Shown here one piece after another: positions 1 through 7,254 of a DNA stretch of 64,000 nt; within the stretch, counting starts at the first letter, position 1; each line of letters starts with the position of its first letter. Origin of the DNA: Arthrobacter sp. AK04 (GTDB lineage Bacteria; Actinomycetota; Actinomycetes; Actinomycetales; Micrococcaceae). Location of the stretch: NCBI RefSeq assembly GCF_021129155.1, contig NZ_JAJOMC010000002.1:118188-182187 (forward strand), given 5' to 3'. The notes beneath the pieces were generated by a model. That model worked only from the letters and a program-made list of their open reading frames with translations. It did no database searches and was not told the DNA's origin. The translations under genes and the position numbers were made by a program.

Positions 1-512
1 TGCGGAACGGTGTCGTCGCTCAGGGGCGCCGCGGTTCCGCCGGGAATGACGACGGCGGGACTCAGCTCGGCGCCGTCGCGCGCCAGGACGCCGGCGGACA
101 CAGCCTCCGCCGCCACTGCTCCGGCGGTGGCAGCTTCCTGGTCCGCCAGAGCCGCCTTGCCGGCGGTGCGGGAAGCCTGTTCCTGGCTGCTGCCAGCGGC
201 AGCGGAGAGAGCCGGTGCCGGGGCGGCGGTTCCCACCGCCGGGGCTGCTGCTCCAACGTCCAGGGTTTCAAGCCAGGTGGCGATGCCCTCCAGCGGCTTG
301 CGGTTGAGTGCGTAGTAGCGCTTCTGGCCCTGGGCCCTCATGCTCACAAGCTGGGCTTCGCGAAGAACTTTGAGGTGCTTGGAAATGGTGGGCTGGCTCG
401 CCGCCAGTTCCTCCACCAGTTCGCCCACGGCCTTGTCTCCTGCGCGGAGGGAAACCAAAATGTCACGCCGGGTCGATTCCGCTATGACGGCAAATACGTC
501 GTCTGTCACCAT
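1..512 (-). CDS. ArsR-family transcriptional regulator with Ala-rich C-terminal extension (3' end outside window)
   Basis: The reading frame opens at ATG (512-510) and runs off the left edge, giving 170 visible codons. Residues 1-80 form a winged-helix domain of the ArsR type: an N-terminal helix with STRRDILVSL, then the recognition segment SQPTISKHLKVLREAQLV and a wing ending KRYYAL. I see no CXC metal-binding pair, so this resembles the metal-independent ArsR subgroup rather than an arsenic sensor. After about residue 90 the protein becomes low-complexity and rich in Ala, Gly and Ser, unusual for ArsR proteins that normally end near residue 100-120. A perfect 10-bp inverted repeat lies just upstream (534-564) and suggests autoregulation. 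Its target genes are probably beyond the window. Confidence 0.8.
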   Translation of the reverse strand, partial: MVTDDVFAVIAESTRRDILVSLRAGDKAVGELVEELAASQPTISKHLKVLREAQLVSMRAQGQKRYYALNRKPLEGIATWLETLDVGAAAPAVGTAAPAPALSAAAGSSQEQASRTAGKAALADQEAATAGAVAAEAVSAGVLARDGAELSPAVVIPGGTAAPLSDDTVP

Positions 513-533
513 GCCTCCCACCCTAGCGACATA

Positions 534-564
534 TACGCCGAAAGGCATCAACTATTTCGGCGTA
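534..564. promoter_or_regulatory. Inverted repeat, probable ArsR operator
   Basis: TACGCCGAAA (534-543) and TTTCGGCGTA (555-564) are perfect 10-bp inverted arms separated by 11 bp. The site is 22-52 nt upstream of the ArsR start codon and in front of the divergent small membrane protein gene, where a repressor site could control both. Operator assignment is inferred from symmetry and position. Confidence 0.55.
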
Positions 565-663
565 CCGGACGCCATTGCCCGGGCTCTCCAGCAGTGCTAG
601 AACGGTTCCAGGGTTGCCCCGGGTTCCCGGGAAGCGGCCGGCGTGACTTGAGGAGTGGGTGGT

Positions 664-1167
664 ATGGATTTCCTCCGCCAGCAACTATTCAACATCATCG
701 CGTTCGTTTTCCTGGGCCTCTTCGTCGCCGTGTGGGGCTCTGTGCTGCTGCGCGTGGGGTTCTGGGTGCCTGATGGCAGGACTGTGGCGCCGCCCCTCAA
801 TGGAGCCCTGGTCACCGCGGCCGGCGTCCTGGCCACATCCTTGAGTTCCCTCACGGCATCTGCCCTGGGGTTTACCATCGCCGAGGTCCGCCGTGACGAG
901 TCCGAGCAGGACGCCCGCCGGCCATCAGGTCCCGCAGGGCAGGGAAGCTCCACGGTCATCAATCCGTCCGACGTTACCGCCAGGCTGTCCGGGCGGATCG
1001 TCGCCGCCATCATCGTCTACCTCGCAGTGGGCCTGGCCGTCCTGCTGCTCTGGCTCGCCAAGGGAACCGCGTCCACGGACCTGATCGGGGCCTTTGCCCT
1101 GTCGCTGCTGGGCTGGCTGATCGGCGCAGCGGGAGTGGTCTTCCAGACGGAGAAGCGGAGTACCTGA
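664..1167 (+). CDS. Small hypothetical membrane protein
   Basis: A 167-residue protein of no family I recognise. Three to four hydrophobic stretches are visible: about residues 7-27, 45-65, 110-130 and 137-158, with a charged, Glu/Arg-rich segment (about 75-105) between the second and third. ATG at 664 is preferred because AGGAG (651-655) is 8 nt upstream; the GTG at 655 lies inside that ribosome binding site. It is transcribed divergently from the ArsR regulator and could be its target. Function unknown. Confidence 0.65.
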   Translation: MDFLRQQLFNIIAFVFLGLFVAVWGSVLLRVGFWVPDGRTVAPPLNGALVTAAGVLATSLSSLTASALGFTIAEVRRDESEQDARRPSGPAGQGSSTVINPSDVTARLSGRIVAAIIVYLAVGLAVLLLWLAKGTASTDLIGAFALSLLGWLIGAAGVVFQTEKRST

Positions 1168-1178
1168 CAGGCACGGCG

Positions 1179-2390
1179 TCAGTCGAACCAGGGGTCCAGC
1201 CCGTGCAGCGGGAAGACGGATTTACGCGTTGCCATCACCGTACGGTCCACGGCGTCGTTGGGGTCGAAACCGACCTCCCACGACCGCCACCACAGCTCCA
1301 CGTCGTCACTCATCAGCGCCGGCGTCGAGGAGCCGAACTTGTCCTCCACATAGTCACGCCAGTCCTGCGGGACCGGCGTACGCAGCGGAACGGGCCGTCC
1401 GGCCGCGATGGCAATCAGGTGGCTCCAGGACCGCGGAACCACCTGGAGGACGTTGTAGCCGCCGCCTCCCGTGGCAATCCAGCGGTTGTCGCAGTGGCGG
1501 GCTGCAAGGTTCCCGACGGCGGACGCGGCCTCCCGCTGCCCGTCAACGCTGAGGTTGAGGTGGGTGAGGGGATCCAGCCGGTGGGAGTCGCACCCGTGCT
1601 GGCTGACGATCACCTCCGGCTGGAAGGCGGCCACCAATTGCGGGACCACCGCGTAGAAGGCGCGCAGCCAGCCGGCGTCCCCAGTCCCAGAGGGCAGCGC
1701 AACGTTCACCGCTGTCCCCTCGGCCTGCGGGCCGCCGATCTCGTTCGCGAACCCGGTGCCCGGGAACAGCGTCAGGCCGCTCTCGTGCAGCGAGACCGTG
1801 AGCACGCGGGGGTCGTCCCAGAAAATGCTTTCCGTTCCGTCACCGTGGTGCGCATCGACGTCGATATACGCCACCCTGCGGATGCCGCCGTCGAGCAGCT
1901 TCTGCACCGCAAGTGCGGCGTCGTTATAGATACAGAAGCCGCTGGCCCGCTCACGGGAGGCGTGGTGCATGCCGCCGCCGAAGTTAATGGCGCGCACGGC
2001 TGAACCGTCCAGGATCCGGGTAGCGGACAGCAGCGAGGCTCCGGCCAAGCGGGCCGCCGCCTCATGCATCCCGGCAAAAGCGGGGTCGTCCTCGGTACCC
2101 AGTCCGCGGGACTCATCAGGCTGGCCGGGATCAGCGCTGACCTTTTTGACTGCGGCAACAAACTCGGGCGAATGCACGGACTCAAGTGCGGCGTCGTCCG
2201 CCACATCCGGGGCTTCCACCCCAACATGGTCCAGGTCGAACAGTCCCAGGCTGGACGCCAGCCGGGCTGTGAGGTCCATCCGCTCCGGCGCCATGGGATG
2301 GCCTGGTCCGAAGTTGTATGCGGTCATGTCAGAACTCCACGCCACCACCGTTGGGGGCGCGGGCAAGCTGAGACCCGGCAGGTATGTCAT
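1179..2390 (-). CDS. acuC: Acetoin utilization protein AcuC / class I-like histone deacetylase fold
   Basis: A 403-residue zinc-dependent deacetylase of the HDAC superfamily. Sequence marks are the N-terminal GPGHPMAPERM segment, HHASRERASGF, the His-His pair near residues 181-182 in YIDVDAHHGDGTES (zinc and charge relay), SLHESG, SQHGCDSH and GGGGYN. In Bacillus, AcuC deacetylates acetyl-CoA synthetase and so reactivates it; an AcsA is encoded 26 kb away, so a functional link is possible but not shown by linkage. ATG 2390 is chosen over the TTG at 2393; no clear ribosome binding site precedes either. Its 3' end converges on the small membrane protein gene with an 11-bp gap. Confidence 0.9.
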   Translation of the reverse strand: MTYLPGLSLPAPPTVVAWSSDMTAYNFGPGHPMAPERMDLTARLASSLGLFDLDHVGVEAPDVADDAALESVHSPEFVAAVKKVSADPGQPDESRGLGTEDDPAFAGMHEAAARLAGASLLSATRILDGSAVRAINFGGGMHHASRERASGFCIYNDAALAVQKLLDGGIRRVAYIDVDAHHGDGTESIFWDDPRVLTVSLHESGLTLFPGTGFANEIGGPQAEGTAVNVALPSGTGDAGWLRAFYAVVPQLVAAFQPEVIVSQHGCDSHRLDPLTHLNLSVDGQREAASAVGNLAARHCDNRWIATGGGGYNVLQVVPRSWSHLIAIAAGRPVPLRTPVPQDWRDYVEDKFGSSTPALMSDDVELWWRSWEVGFDPNDAVDRTVMATRKSVFPLHGLDPWFD

Positions 2391-2494
2391 CAATCACAGG
2401 CTACCTGAGCGCGGCACCCCTCCTGCCCGGTCATGACGCATGCATTAGTGGTTTACTACTGAGGGAAACAGTTTCTACCGAGGAAAAGCCACAC

Positions 2495-3928
2495 ATGACG
2501 CAAAGCCAGTCGAGGCCCCGTACCCCGGCCAACTGGCATCCCGCAGCGCAGGAGCGGGAAGGCCTCTGGATCCTTACGCGGCTGCGGGACTTCGTCGACG
2601 ACATTGCGAACACTTCGCCGGCCCGGCTTGCCCTGACAGTGTTCGCCGCGGTGTGCCTCCTTTTCACGCTTCTCCTGTCGCTGCCGGCCTCATCTGCGGA
2701 CGGTAGCGTCACTCCCCTCCACCAGGCGATGTTCACTGCCGTGTCCGCCGTCTGCGTTACGGGCCTCACGGTGGTTACCACTGCCGTTCATTGGTCCTTC
2801 TTCGGCCAGCTGGTCATCCTCATCGCGATCTTCATCGGCGGCCTTGGCACCCTGACACTCGCGTCACTGCTGGCGCTGATGGTGAGCAAGCGACTGGGCG
2901 TCCGCGGCAAGATCATTGCGGCAGAGTCCATGAACAACGCCGGGCGCCTGGGCGAGGTAGGTACGCTGCTGCGGATCGTCATCACAACGTCGGTGGTGAT
3001 TGAAGGGATCCTGGCGCTGGTGCTGATTCCCCGGTTCCTCATCATCGGCGAAAGCTTTTGGCGCGCGGTGTGGCACGGGTTGTTCTACGCCATCTCGTCC
3101 TTTAACAACGCAGGCTTTACCGCGCACGCGGACGGAATCGTTCCCTTCGGGAGCGACCTGTGGATTCTTATTCCCATCATGTCTGGTGTGTTCCTGGGCA
3201 GCCTGGGGTTTCCGGTTGTTATGGTCCTGCTCCAGAACGGGCTCAACTGGAAAAAGTGGAACCTCCACACCAAGCTGACAATCGAAGTGTCACTGATCCT
3301 CTTTGCGGCGGGCAGCGTCCTTTGGGCGCTCATGGAATGGGACAACCAGCGCACCATCGGAACCATGGGCATCGGTGACAAGGTCCTGCACTCGGTCTTT
3401 GCTTCCGTCCAGATCCGTTCGGGCGGTTTTAACCTTGTGGATCAAAACCAGCTTGAGTCCACCACCATGCTGCTGACCGACGCGCTGATGTTTGCTGGCG
3501 GAGGCTCCGCTTCGACGGCCGGCGGCATCAAAGTGACAACCATCGCCATCATGTTCCTGGCTATCGTGGCGGAGGCCCGGGGCGATGCCGATGTAAAGGT
3601 CCACGGCCGCACCATCCCGCAGGGTGCCATGCGGGTGGCAATCTCGGTGATCGTAGCCGGCGCCACCCTGGTATCGGTAGGCTCGTTCCTCCTGCTGAAC
3701 ATCAGCGGCGCGCCCCTTGACCGCGTGCTGTTCGAAGCGATTTCCGCTTTTGCTACCTGCGGTCTCAGTACGAACCTCAGCGCCGAGGTGCCACCGGCAG
3801 GAGCATACGTCCTGACTGCCCTAATGTTCATGGGGCGTGTTGGTACAGTAACCCTCGCCGCCGCCCTCGCCTTGCGGCAACGCAGGCAGCTGTACCACTA
3901 CCCGGAAGAGAGGCCCATCATTGGCTAG
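2495..3928 (+). CDS. ktrB: TrkH/KtrB-type potassium uptake channel subunit
   Basis: A 477-residue polytopic membrane protein of the TrkH/KtrB superfamily, which forms the K+ pore and works with a cytosolic RCK gating subunit. It shows repeated membrane-pore-membrane units with Gly-containing filter loops, for example SAVCVTGLTVV, ISSFNNAGFT, VQIRSGGFN and FATCGLSTNL. ATG 2495 is chosen: GAGGA lies about 10 nt upstream and the protein then starts MTQSQSRPRTP; an upstream in-frame extension to 2384 has no family support. The stop codon overlaps the start of the following RCK gene, so the two subunits are translationally coupled. Confidence 0.93.
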   Translation: MTQSQSRPRTPANWHPAAQEREGLWILTRLRDFVDDIANTSPARLALTVFAAVCLLFTLLLSLPASSADGSVTPLHQAMFTAVSAVCVTGLTVVTTAVHWSFFGQLVILIAIFIGGLGTLTLASLLALMVSKRLGVRGKIIAAESMNNAGRLGEVGTLLRIVITTSVVIEGILALVLIPRFLIIGESFWRAVWHGLFYAISSFNNAGFTAHADGIVPFGSDLWILIPIMSGVFLGSLGFPVVMVLLQNGLNWKKWNLHTKLTIEVSLILFAAGSVLWALMEWDNQRTIGTMGIGDKVLHSVFASVQIRSGGFNLVDQNQLESTTMLLTDALMFAGGGSASTAGGIKVTTIAIMFLAIVAEARGDADVKVHGRTIPQGAMRVAISVIVAGATLVSVGSFLLLNISGAPLDRVLFEAISAFATCGLSTNLSAEVPPAGAYVLTALMFMGRVGTVTLAAALALRQRRQLYHYPEERPIIG

Positions 3929-4607
3929 TTCCCCAGATGCCCCGCGGCGCCCAGCACACAACGCGCCGGTCCTGGTCGTTGGGCTTGGCCGGTTCGGATC
4001 GGCAACGGCCGAACAACTGGTGAAGCAGGGCCGCGAAGTACTGGCCATCGAGCGGGACCGGAACCTGGTGCAGAAGTGGGCCTCCACCCTGACCCACGTG
4101 GTGGAGGCTGACGCCACCAACATCGACGCGCTACGCCAGTTGGGAGCGCAGGAGTTCAGCTCCGCCGTTGTGGGCGTGGGCACGTCCATCGAGTCCTCGG
4201 TGCTGATCACCGTCAACCTGGTGGACCTTGGCATCGAGCACCTCTGGGTCAAGGCGATCACGCCCTCCCACGGCAAGATCCTCACCCGGATCGGCGCCAA
4301 CCACGTAATTTATCCTGAGGCCGACGCGGGAGTCCGGGCCGCGCACCTGGTCTCCGGGCGGATGCTGGACTTTATCGAGTTCGACGACGACTTCGCCATC
4401 GTGAAAATGTATCCCCCGCGTGAAACGGTGGGATTCACGTTGGACGAGTCCAAGGTCCGGTCCAAGTACGGCGTGACGATCGTCGGTGTGAAGTCGCCGG
4501 GCGAGGACTTCACCTACGCCCGGCCGGAGACCAAGGTGTCCTCCCGGGACATGCTGATCGTCTCCGGCCACGTGGACCTGCTGGAACGCTTCGCGGCACG
4601 CCCGTAG
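3921..4607 (+). CDS. ktrA: TrkA/KtrA-type RCK regulatory subunit of potassium uptake
   Basis: A 228-residue cytoplasmic nucleotide-binding protein. The N-terminal Rossmann RCK_N domain starts with VVGLGRFGSATAEQL (GxGxxG) and has an acidic residue at the end of strand 2 (AIERD), the signature for adenosine-nucleotide/NAD binding. The C-terminal RCK_C (TrkA_C) domain covers about residues 140-225. Translation starts at a TTG (3921) that overlaps the last codons of ktrB by 8 nt, with AGAGAGG upstream. It is expected to gate the KtrB pore. A 63-bp palindromic element follows the stop codon. Confidence 0.93.
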   Translation: MASSPDAPRRPAHNAPVLVVGLGRFGSATAEQLVKQGREVLAIERDRNLVQKWASTLTHVVEADATNIDALRQLGAQEFSSAVVGVGTSIESSVLITVNLVDLGIEHLWVKAITPSHGKILTRIGANHVIYPEADAGVRAAHLVSGRMLDFIEFDDDFAIVKMYPPRETVGFTLDESKVRSKYGVTIVGVKSPGEDFTYARPETKVSSRDMLIVSGHVDLLERFAARP

Positions 4608-4612
4608 TTTCC

Positions 4613-4675
4613 GAGTTTTTGTCCACTTATGCAGGCTTGAAGGATGGTTAAATCCGCATATCTGGACAAAAACTC
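4613..4675. repeat. 63-bp palindromic repeat, copy 1
   Basis: Outer arms GAGTTTTTGTCCA (4613-4625) and TGGACAAAAACTC (4663-4675) are perfectly complementary over 13 bp. Inside them TTATGC and GCATAT partly continue the stem. It sits between the convergent ktrA and proC genes. Two further copies of exactly the same length lie at 59150 and 60290. Either strand can form the hairpin and carries a T-run in the arm, so it could act as a bidirectional terminator, but shared arms with variable interiors suggest a dispersed element. Confidence 0.85.
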
Positions 4676-4680
4676 CTACG

Positions 4681-5514
4681 CTATCCGAGCTGTTTGGTGA
4701 TCTCGGCTGCCCGCTCCGCAGCGGCGCGGGCTCCGGCAGCAATGATGGCGGGCATCCCGCGCTCGTCGAACGTGGCGATGGCCCTCTCGGTGGTGCCGTT
4801 CGGGCTGGTCACGGCCTTGCGCAGGGCGGTGGGATCGGCGCCGGGCTCGGCCAGCATGAAGCCTGCTCCTGCCACTGTTTCCCGGGCCAGGAGCAGGGAC
4901 AGTTCCGCGTCCAGGCCCAGTTCCCGGCCTGCTGCGGCCATTGCTTCGGCCAGGTAGAACGCGTAGGCCGGTCCGGAGCCGCTGATCGCCGACAGCGCGT
5001 CCACCTGTTCCTCGGGGACCTCCACCACCGTTCCTGCGCCGTGCAGGACGTCCTTGACCCTCTGGAGCTGCTCCGGGGTGCAGTTGGTGCCCGGCGAGAC
5101 GGACACCACGCCCCGGCCGAGCTTGGCAGGAGTATTGGGCATGGACCGGATGACCGGCTGGCCTGCCGGCAGTGCTGCCTCAAGCTGGGCAATGGACACC
5201 GCCGCAGCCACGCTCACCACCACCGCGGTGGGCGACAGGGAGCTGCTGATTTCCCGCGCAAGTTCGGTAATCCCAACGGGCTTGACGCCCAGGATCACAA
5301 CGCCGGATCCCTTGGTTGCCTGCTTGTTGTTGTCCGGTTCCTCTTCCCCGGCAATTGCGGTCACCCCGTGGTGCCGCTCGGCCAGTTCGGCGGCGCGTTC
5401 AGCCCTCCGGACGGTTGCGACGACGTCCGCCGGATCCGTTCCGGCTTCCAGCAGGCCACTCAGAATTGCTTCGTTCATGGATCCACAGCCAAGGAATGCG
5501 ATTCGGTTGCTCAT
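4681..5514 (-). CDS. proC: Pyrroline-5-carboxylate reductase
   Basis: A 277-residue protein of usual ProC length that catalyses the last step of proline synthesis, NAD(P)H-dependent reduction of 1-pyrroline-5-carboxylate. The N-terminal Rossmann motif is IAFLGCGSMNEAILSGLL; the C-terminal dimerisation domain holds the family signature region around ALSAISGSGPAYAFYLAEAM and AGAGFML. Starts at ATG 5514. It stands alone on the minus strand, with a 63-bp palindrome immediately 3' of it. Confidence 0.96.
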   Translation of the reverse strand: MSNRIAFLGCGSMNEAILSGLLEAGTDPADVVATVRRAERAAELAERHHGVTAIAGEEEPDNNKQATKGSGVVILGVKPVGITELAREISSSLSPTAVVVSVAAAVSIAQLEAALPAGQPVIRSMPNTPAKLGRGVVSVSPGTNCTPEQLQRVKDVLHGAGTVVEVPEEQVDALSAISGSGPAYAFYLAEAMAAAGRELGLDAELSLLLARETVAGAGFMLAEPGADPTALRKAVTSPNGTTERAIATFDERGMPAIIAAGARAAAERAAEITKQLG

Positions 5515-5715
5515 GGCTCCATCATTACAGTTAGGCCCGGCCGGCGCCGAAATACATGACCCGGGGCGGACACGAAAAAGGCGGGAACCCCCTGAAACCC
5601 ATTCACAGCTGGCTCACATGTTGGGTGCAGGTCCCTCACAACTTGCAGCCCTAACGTAGTTAGTACCTCATTGAGGGTGCGAGTGATGCGGCGGGGATGG
5701 GGATCCCTGCCAGGG

Positions 5716-5768
5716 TACCGGCGTCCGGCAACAGGTTTTCCCCCATTTTCCTGTTGCCGGCGCCGGTA
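5716..5768. terminator. Long imperfect hairpin between ppx and proC
   Basis: TACCGGCGTCCGGCAACAGG (5716-5735) pairs with CCTGTTGCCGGCGCCGGTA (5750-5768), a stem of about 19 bp with one bulge and a 14-nt loop. It is 20 bp past the 3' end of the minus-strand ppx gene and about 200 bp upstream of proC. No clear T-run follows on the minus strand, so it may be a Rho-assisted terminator or an RNA 3'-end stabiliser. Confidence 0.45.
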
Positions 5769-5787
5769 TTTCCGCTTAACGGGTTTT

Positions 5788-6777
5788 CTAGACGGCGGTT
5801 TCGACGGCCTGCGGCGGCGCCAGGTGGGGGGCCAGCTCCAGTGGCCCGGAAAACACCAGCTGGTCCAGCCGGCGGAGGATCAGGCCTTCCCGCAGAGCCC
5901 AGGGGCAGATCCTCAGCTTCTTGAATTTGAAGAGTTCCAGCGCGGCCTCCGCCACGAGCGCTCCGGCCAGCAACTGGTGGGCGCGGGCTTCGGAGACGCC
6001 CGGCAGGTGCAGCCGGTCCTCGGCTTTCATGGCCGAGATGCGCTGTGCCCAGACGCCCAGGTCTGAAGCCTGCAGCTCGCGTTTGACGTAGGGGCCTGCC
6101 GCACTGGGAGCGGCCCCGGCGATCCGTGCCAGGGAACGGAAGGTCTTGGACGTTCCTGCCACCACGTTGGCCCGGCCCAGCCCGTCGAACTCCCGGACGG
6201 CCGGTTTGAGGGTGGCCCGGATGTACCGCCGGAGCTCCTTGACGCTTTTGGCAGACGGCGGGTCTTCTGACAGCCAGTCCCGCGTCAGCCGGCTTGCGCC
6301 CAGCGGCACGGAGGTGGCCACTTCCGGCAGCTCATCCTGGCCGAAGGCCATCTCGAAGGATCCGCCGCCGATGTCCAGGTTCAGGATGGGTCCGGCGCCC
6401 CAGCCGTGCCAGCGCCTGACGGCGAAGAAGGTCATGGATGCTTCTTCGCTGCCGGTGAGTTCCTGCAGAGTGACGGTGGTTTCATGCTTGACGCGGGCCA
6501 GGACCTCGGGGCCGTTAGTGGCCTCCCGGATCGCCGACGTACAGAAGGCCAGGAGGTCCTCGGCCTTGTGCCTGGCCGCGAACTCCCAGGCCTCAAGGAC
6601 GAACTCGGTGAGCTCGTGCTGGCCGGCGTCGTTGATGCTGCCGTCCGGCTCCAGGTACTGGACCAGGGACAGCGGCCGTTTATGCGAGGCGAAGGGCACC
6701 GGGCGCGCGCCGGGGTGGGCATCCACCAGGAGGAGATGGACAGTATTGGACCCGATATCGAGGACGCCTAGACGCAT
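5788..6777 (-). CDS. Ppx/GppA-type exopolyphosphatase/pppGpp phosphatase
   Basis: A 329-residue protein of the ASKHA fold. It begins MRLGVLDIGSNTVHLLLVD, the phosphate-1 motif of Ppx/GppA proteins, and has the second phosphate-loop motif LNLDIGGGSFEMAFG, followed by the actinobacterial C-terminal Ppx domain. Members hydrolyse polyphosphate and/or pppGpp; the sequence does not distinguish these. The start is set at ATG 6777 because the family motif begins there; a longer in-frame extension has no homologous content. It follows the SseB-like gene by 7 bp, so the two are probably co-transcribed. Confidence 0.88.
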   Translation of the reverse strand: MRLGVLDIGSNTVHLLLVDAHPGARPVPFASHKRPLSLVQYLEPDGSINDAGQHELTEFVLEAWEFAARHKAEDLLAFCTSAIREATNGPEVLARVKHETTVTLQELTGSEEASMTFFAVRRWHGWGAGPILNLDIGGGSFEMAFGQDELPEVATSVPLGASRLTRDWLSEDPPSAKSVKELRRYIRATLKPAVREFDGLGRANVVAGTSKTFRSLARIAGAAPSAAGPYVKRELQASDLGVWAQRISAMKAEDRLHLPGVSEARAHQLLAGALVAEAALELFKFKKLRICPWALREGLILRRLDQLVFSGPLELAPHLAPPQAVETAV

Positions 6778-6784
6778 GGTGCCA

Positions 6785-7204
6785 TTATTCCTCGTCAGCG
6801 CGCTTGAAGTCGCGCTTGATGTTGGCCACGCCTTCCGGGTTGATCTCGAAACCGTAGGCTGCGCCCGGGTTGATGACCATTCCCAGCTCTTCGCCGATGT
6901 TGGCGATGATGGCCGCGCCCTGGGTTCCCAGCACGTTGGGCGCAGCTTCAAGGTACTGCTGGTCCACCCGGCTGGGGTGCGAGAAGACAGCCAGGACGGG
7001 GTCGCCGTCGGCATTGCCCAGGACCAGGGGCTCGACCTGAGAGTCCTCGCCCTCGATGCCGTCCGAACTGATGATGTAGACCTCGCTGTTCAGGAAGGAC
7101 AGGATGACGTCTACCGGGCTGGCATCGGGCTGGCCGCCCTTGGCGAGCTTCTCCTCGAGGTCGTTAAGCGGAGTGGTGTCGTCAATTCCGGGCTGTTCAG
7201 TCAT
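6785..7204 (-). CDS. SseB N-terminal domain family protein
   Basis: A 139-residue acidic cytoplasmic protein that resembles the SseB N-terminal domain family: LVLGNADGDPVLAVFSHPSRVD, then AIIANIGEELGMVINPG. It has no signal peptide or membrane segment. The family is common in Actinobacteria and has no established biochemical role there. It starts at ATG 7204, 50 bp downstream of topA and 7 bp before ppx, suggesting a topA-sseB-ppx transcription unit. Confidence 0.75.
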   Translation of the reverse strand: MTEQPGIDDTTPLNDLEEKLAKGGQPDASPVDVILSFLNSEVYIISSDGIEGEDSQVEPLVLGNADGDPVLAVFSHPSRVDQQYLEAAPNVLGTQGAAIIANIGEELGMVINPGAAYGFEINPEGVANIKRDFKRADEE

Positions 7205-7254
7205 CCCCCTACCCGATCACGATCCAGTGCCCCATGCAAACCCCGTAACCACCG

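Noticed and set aside
2399..2494. c-di-AMP or K+-related riboswitch before ktrB
   Set aside because: The leader is short and I find no conserved ydaO-type sequence blocks.
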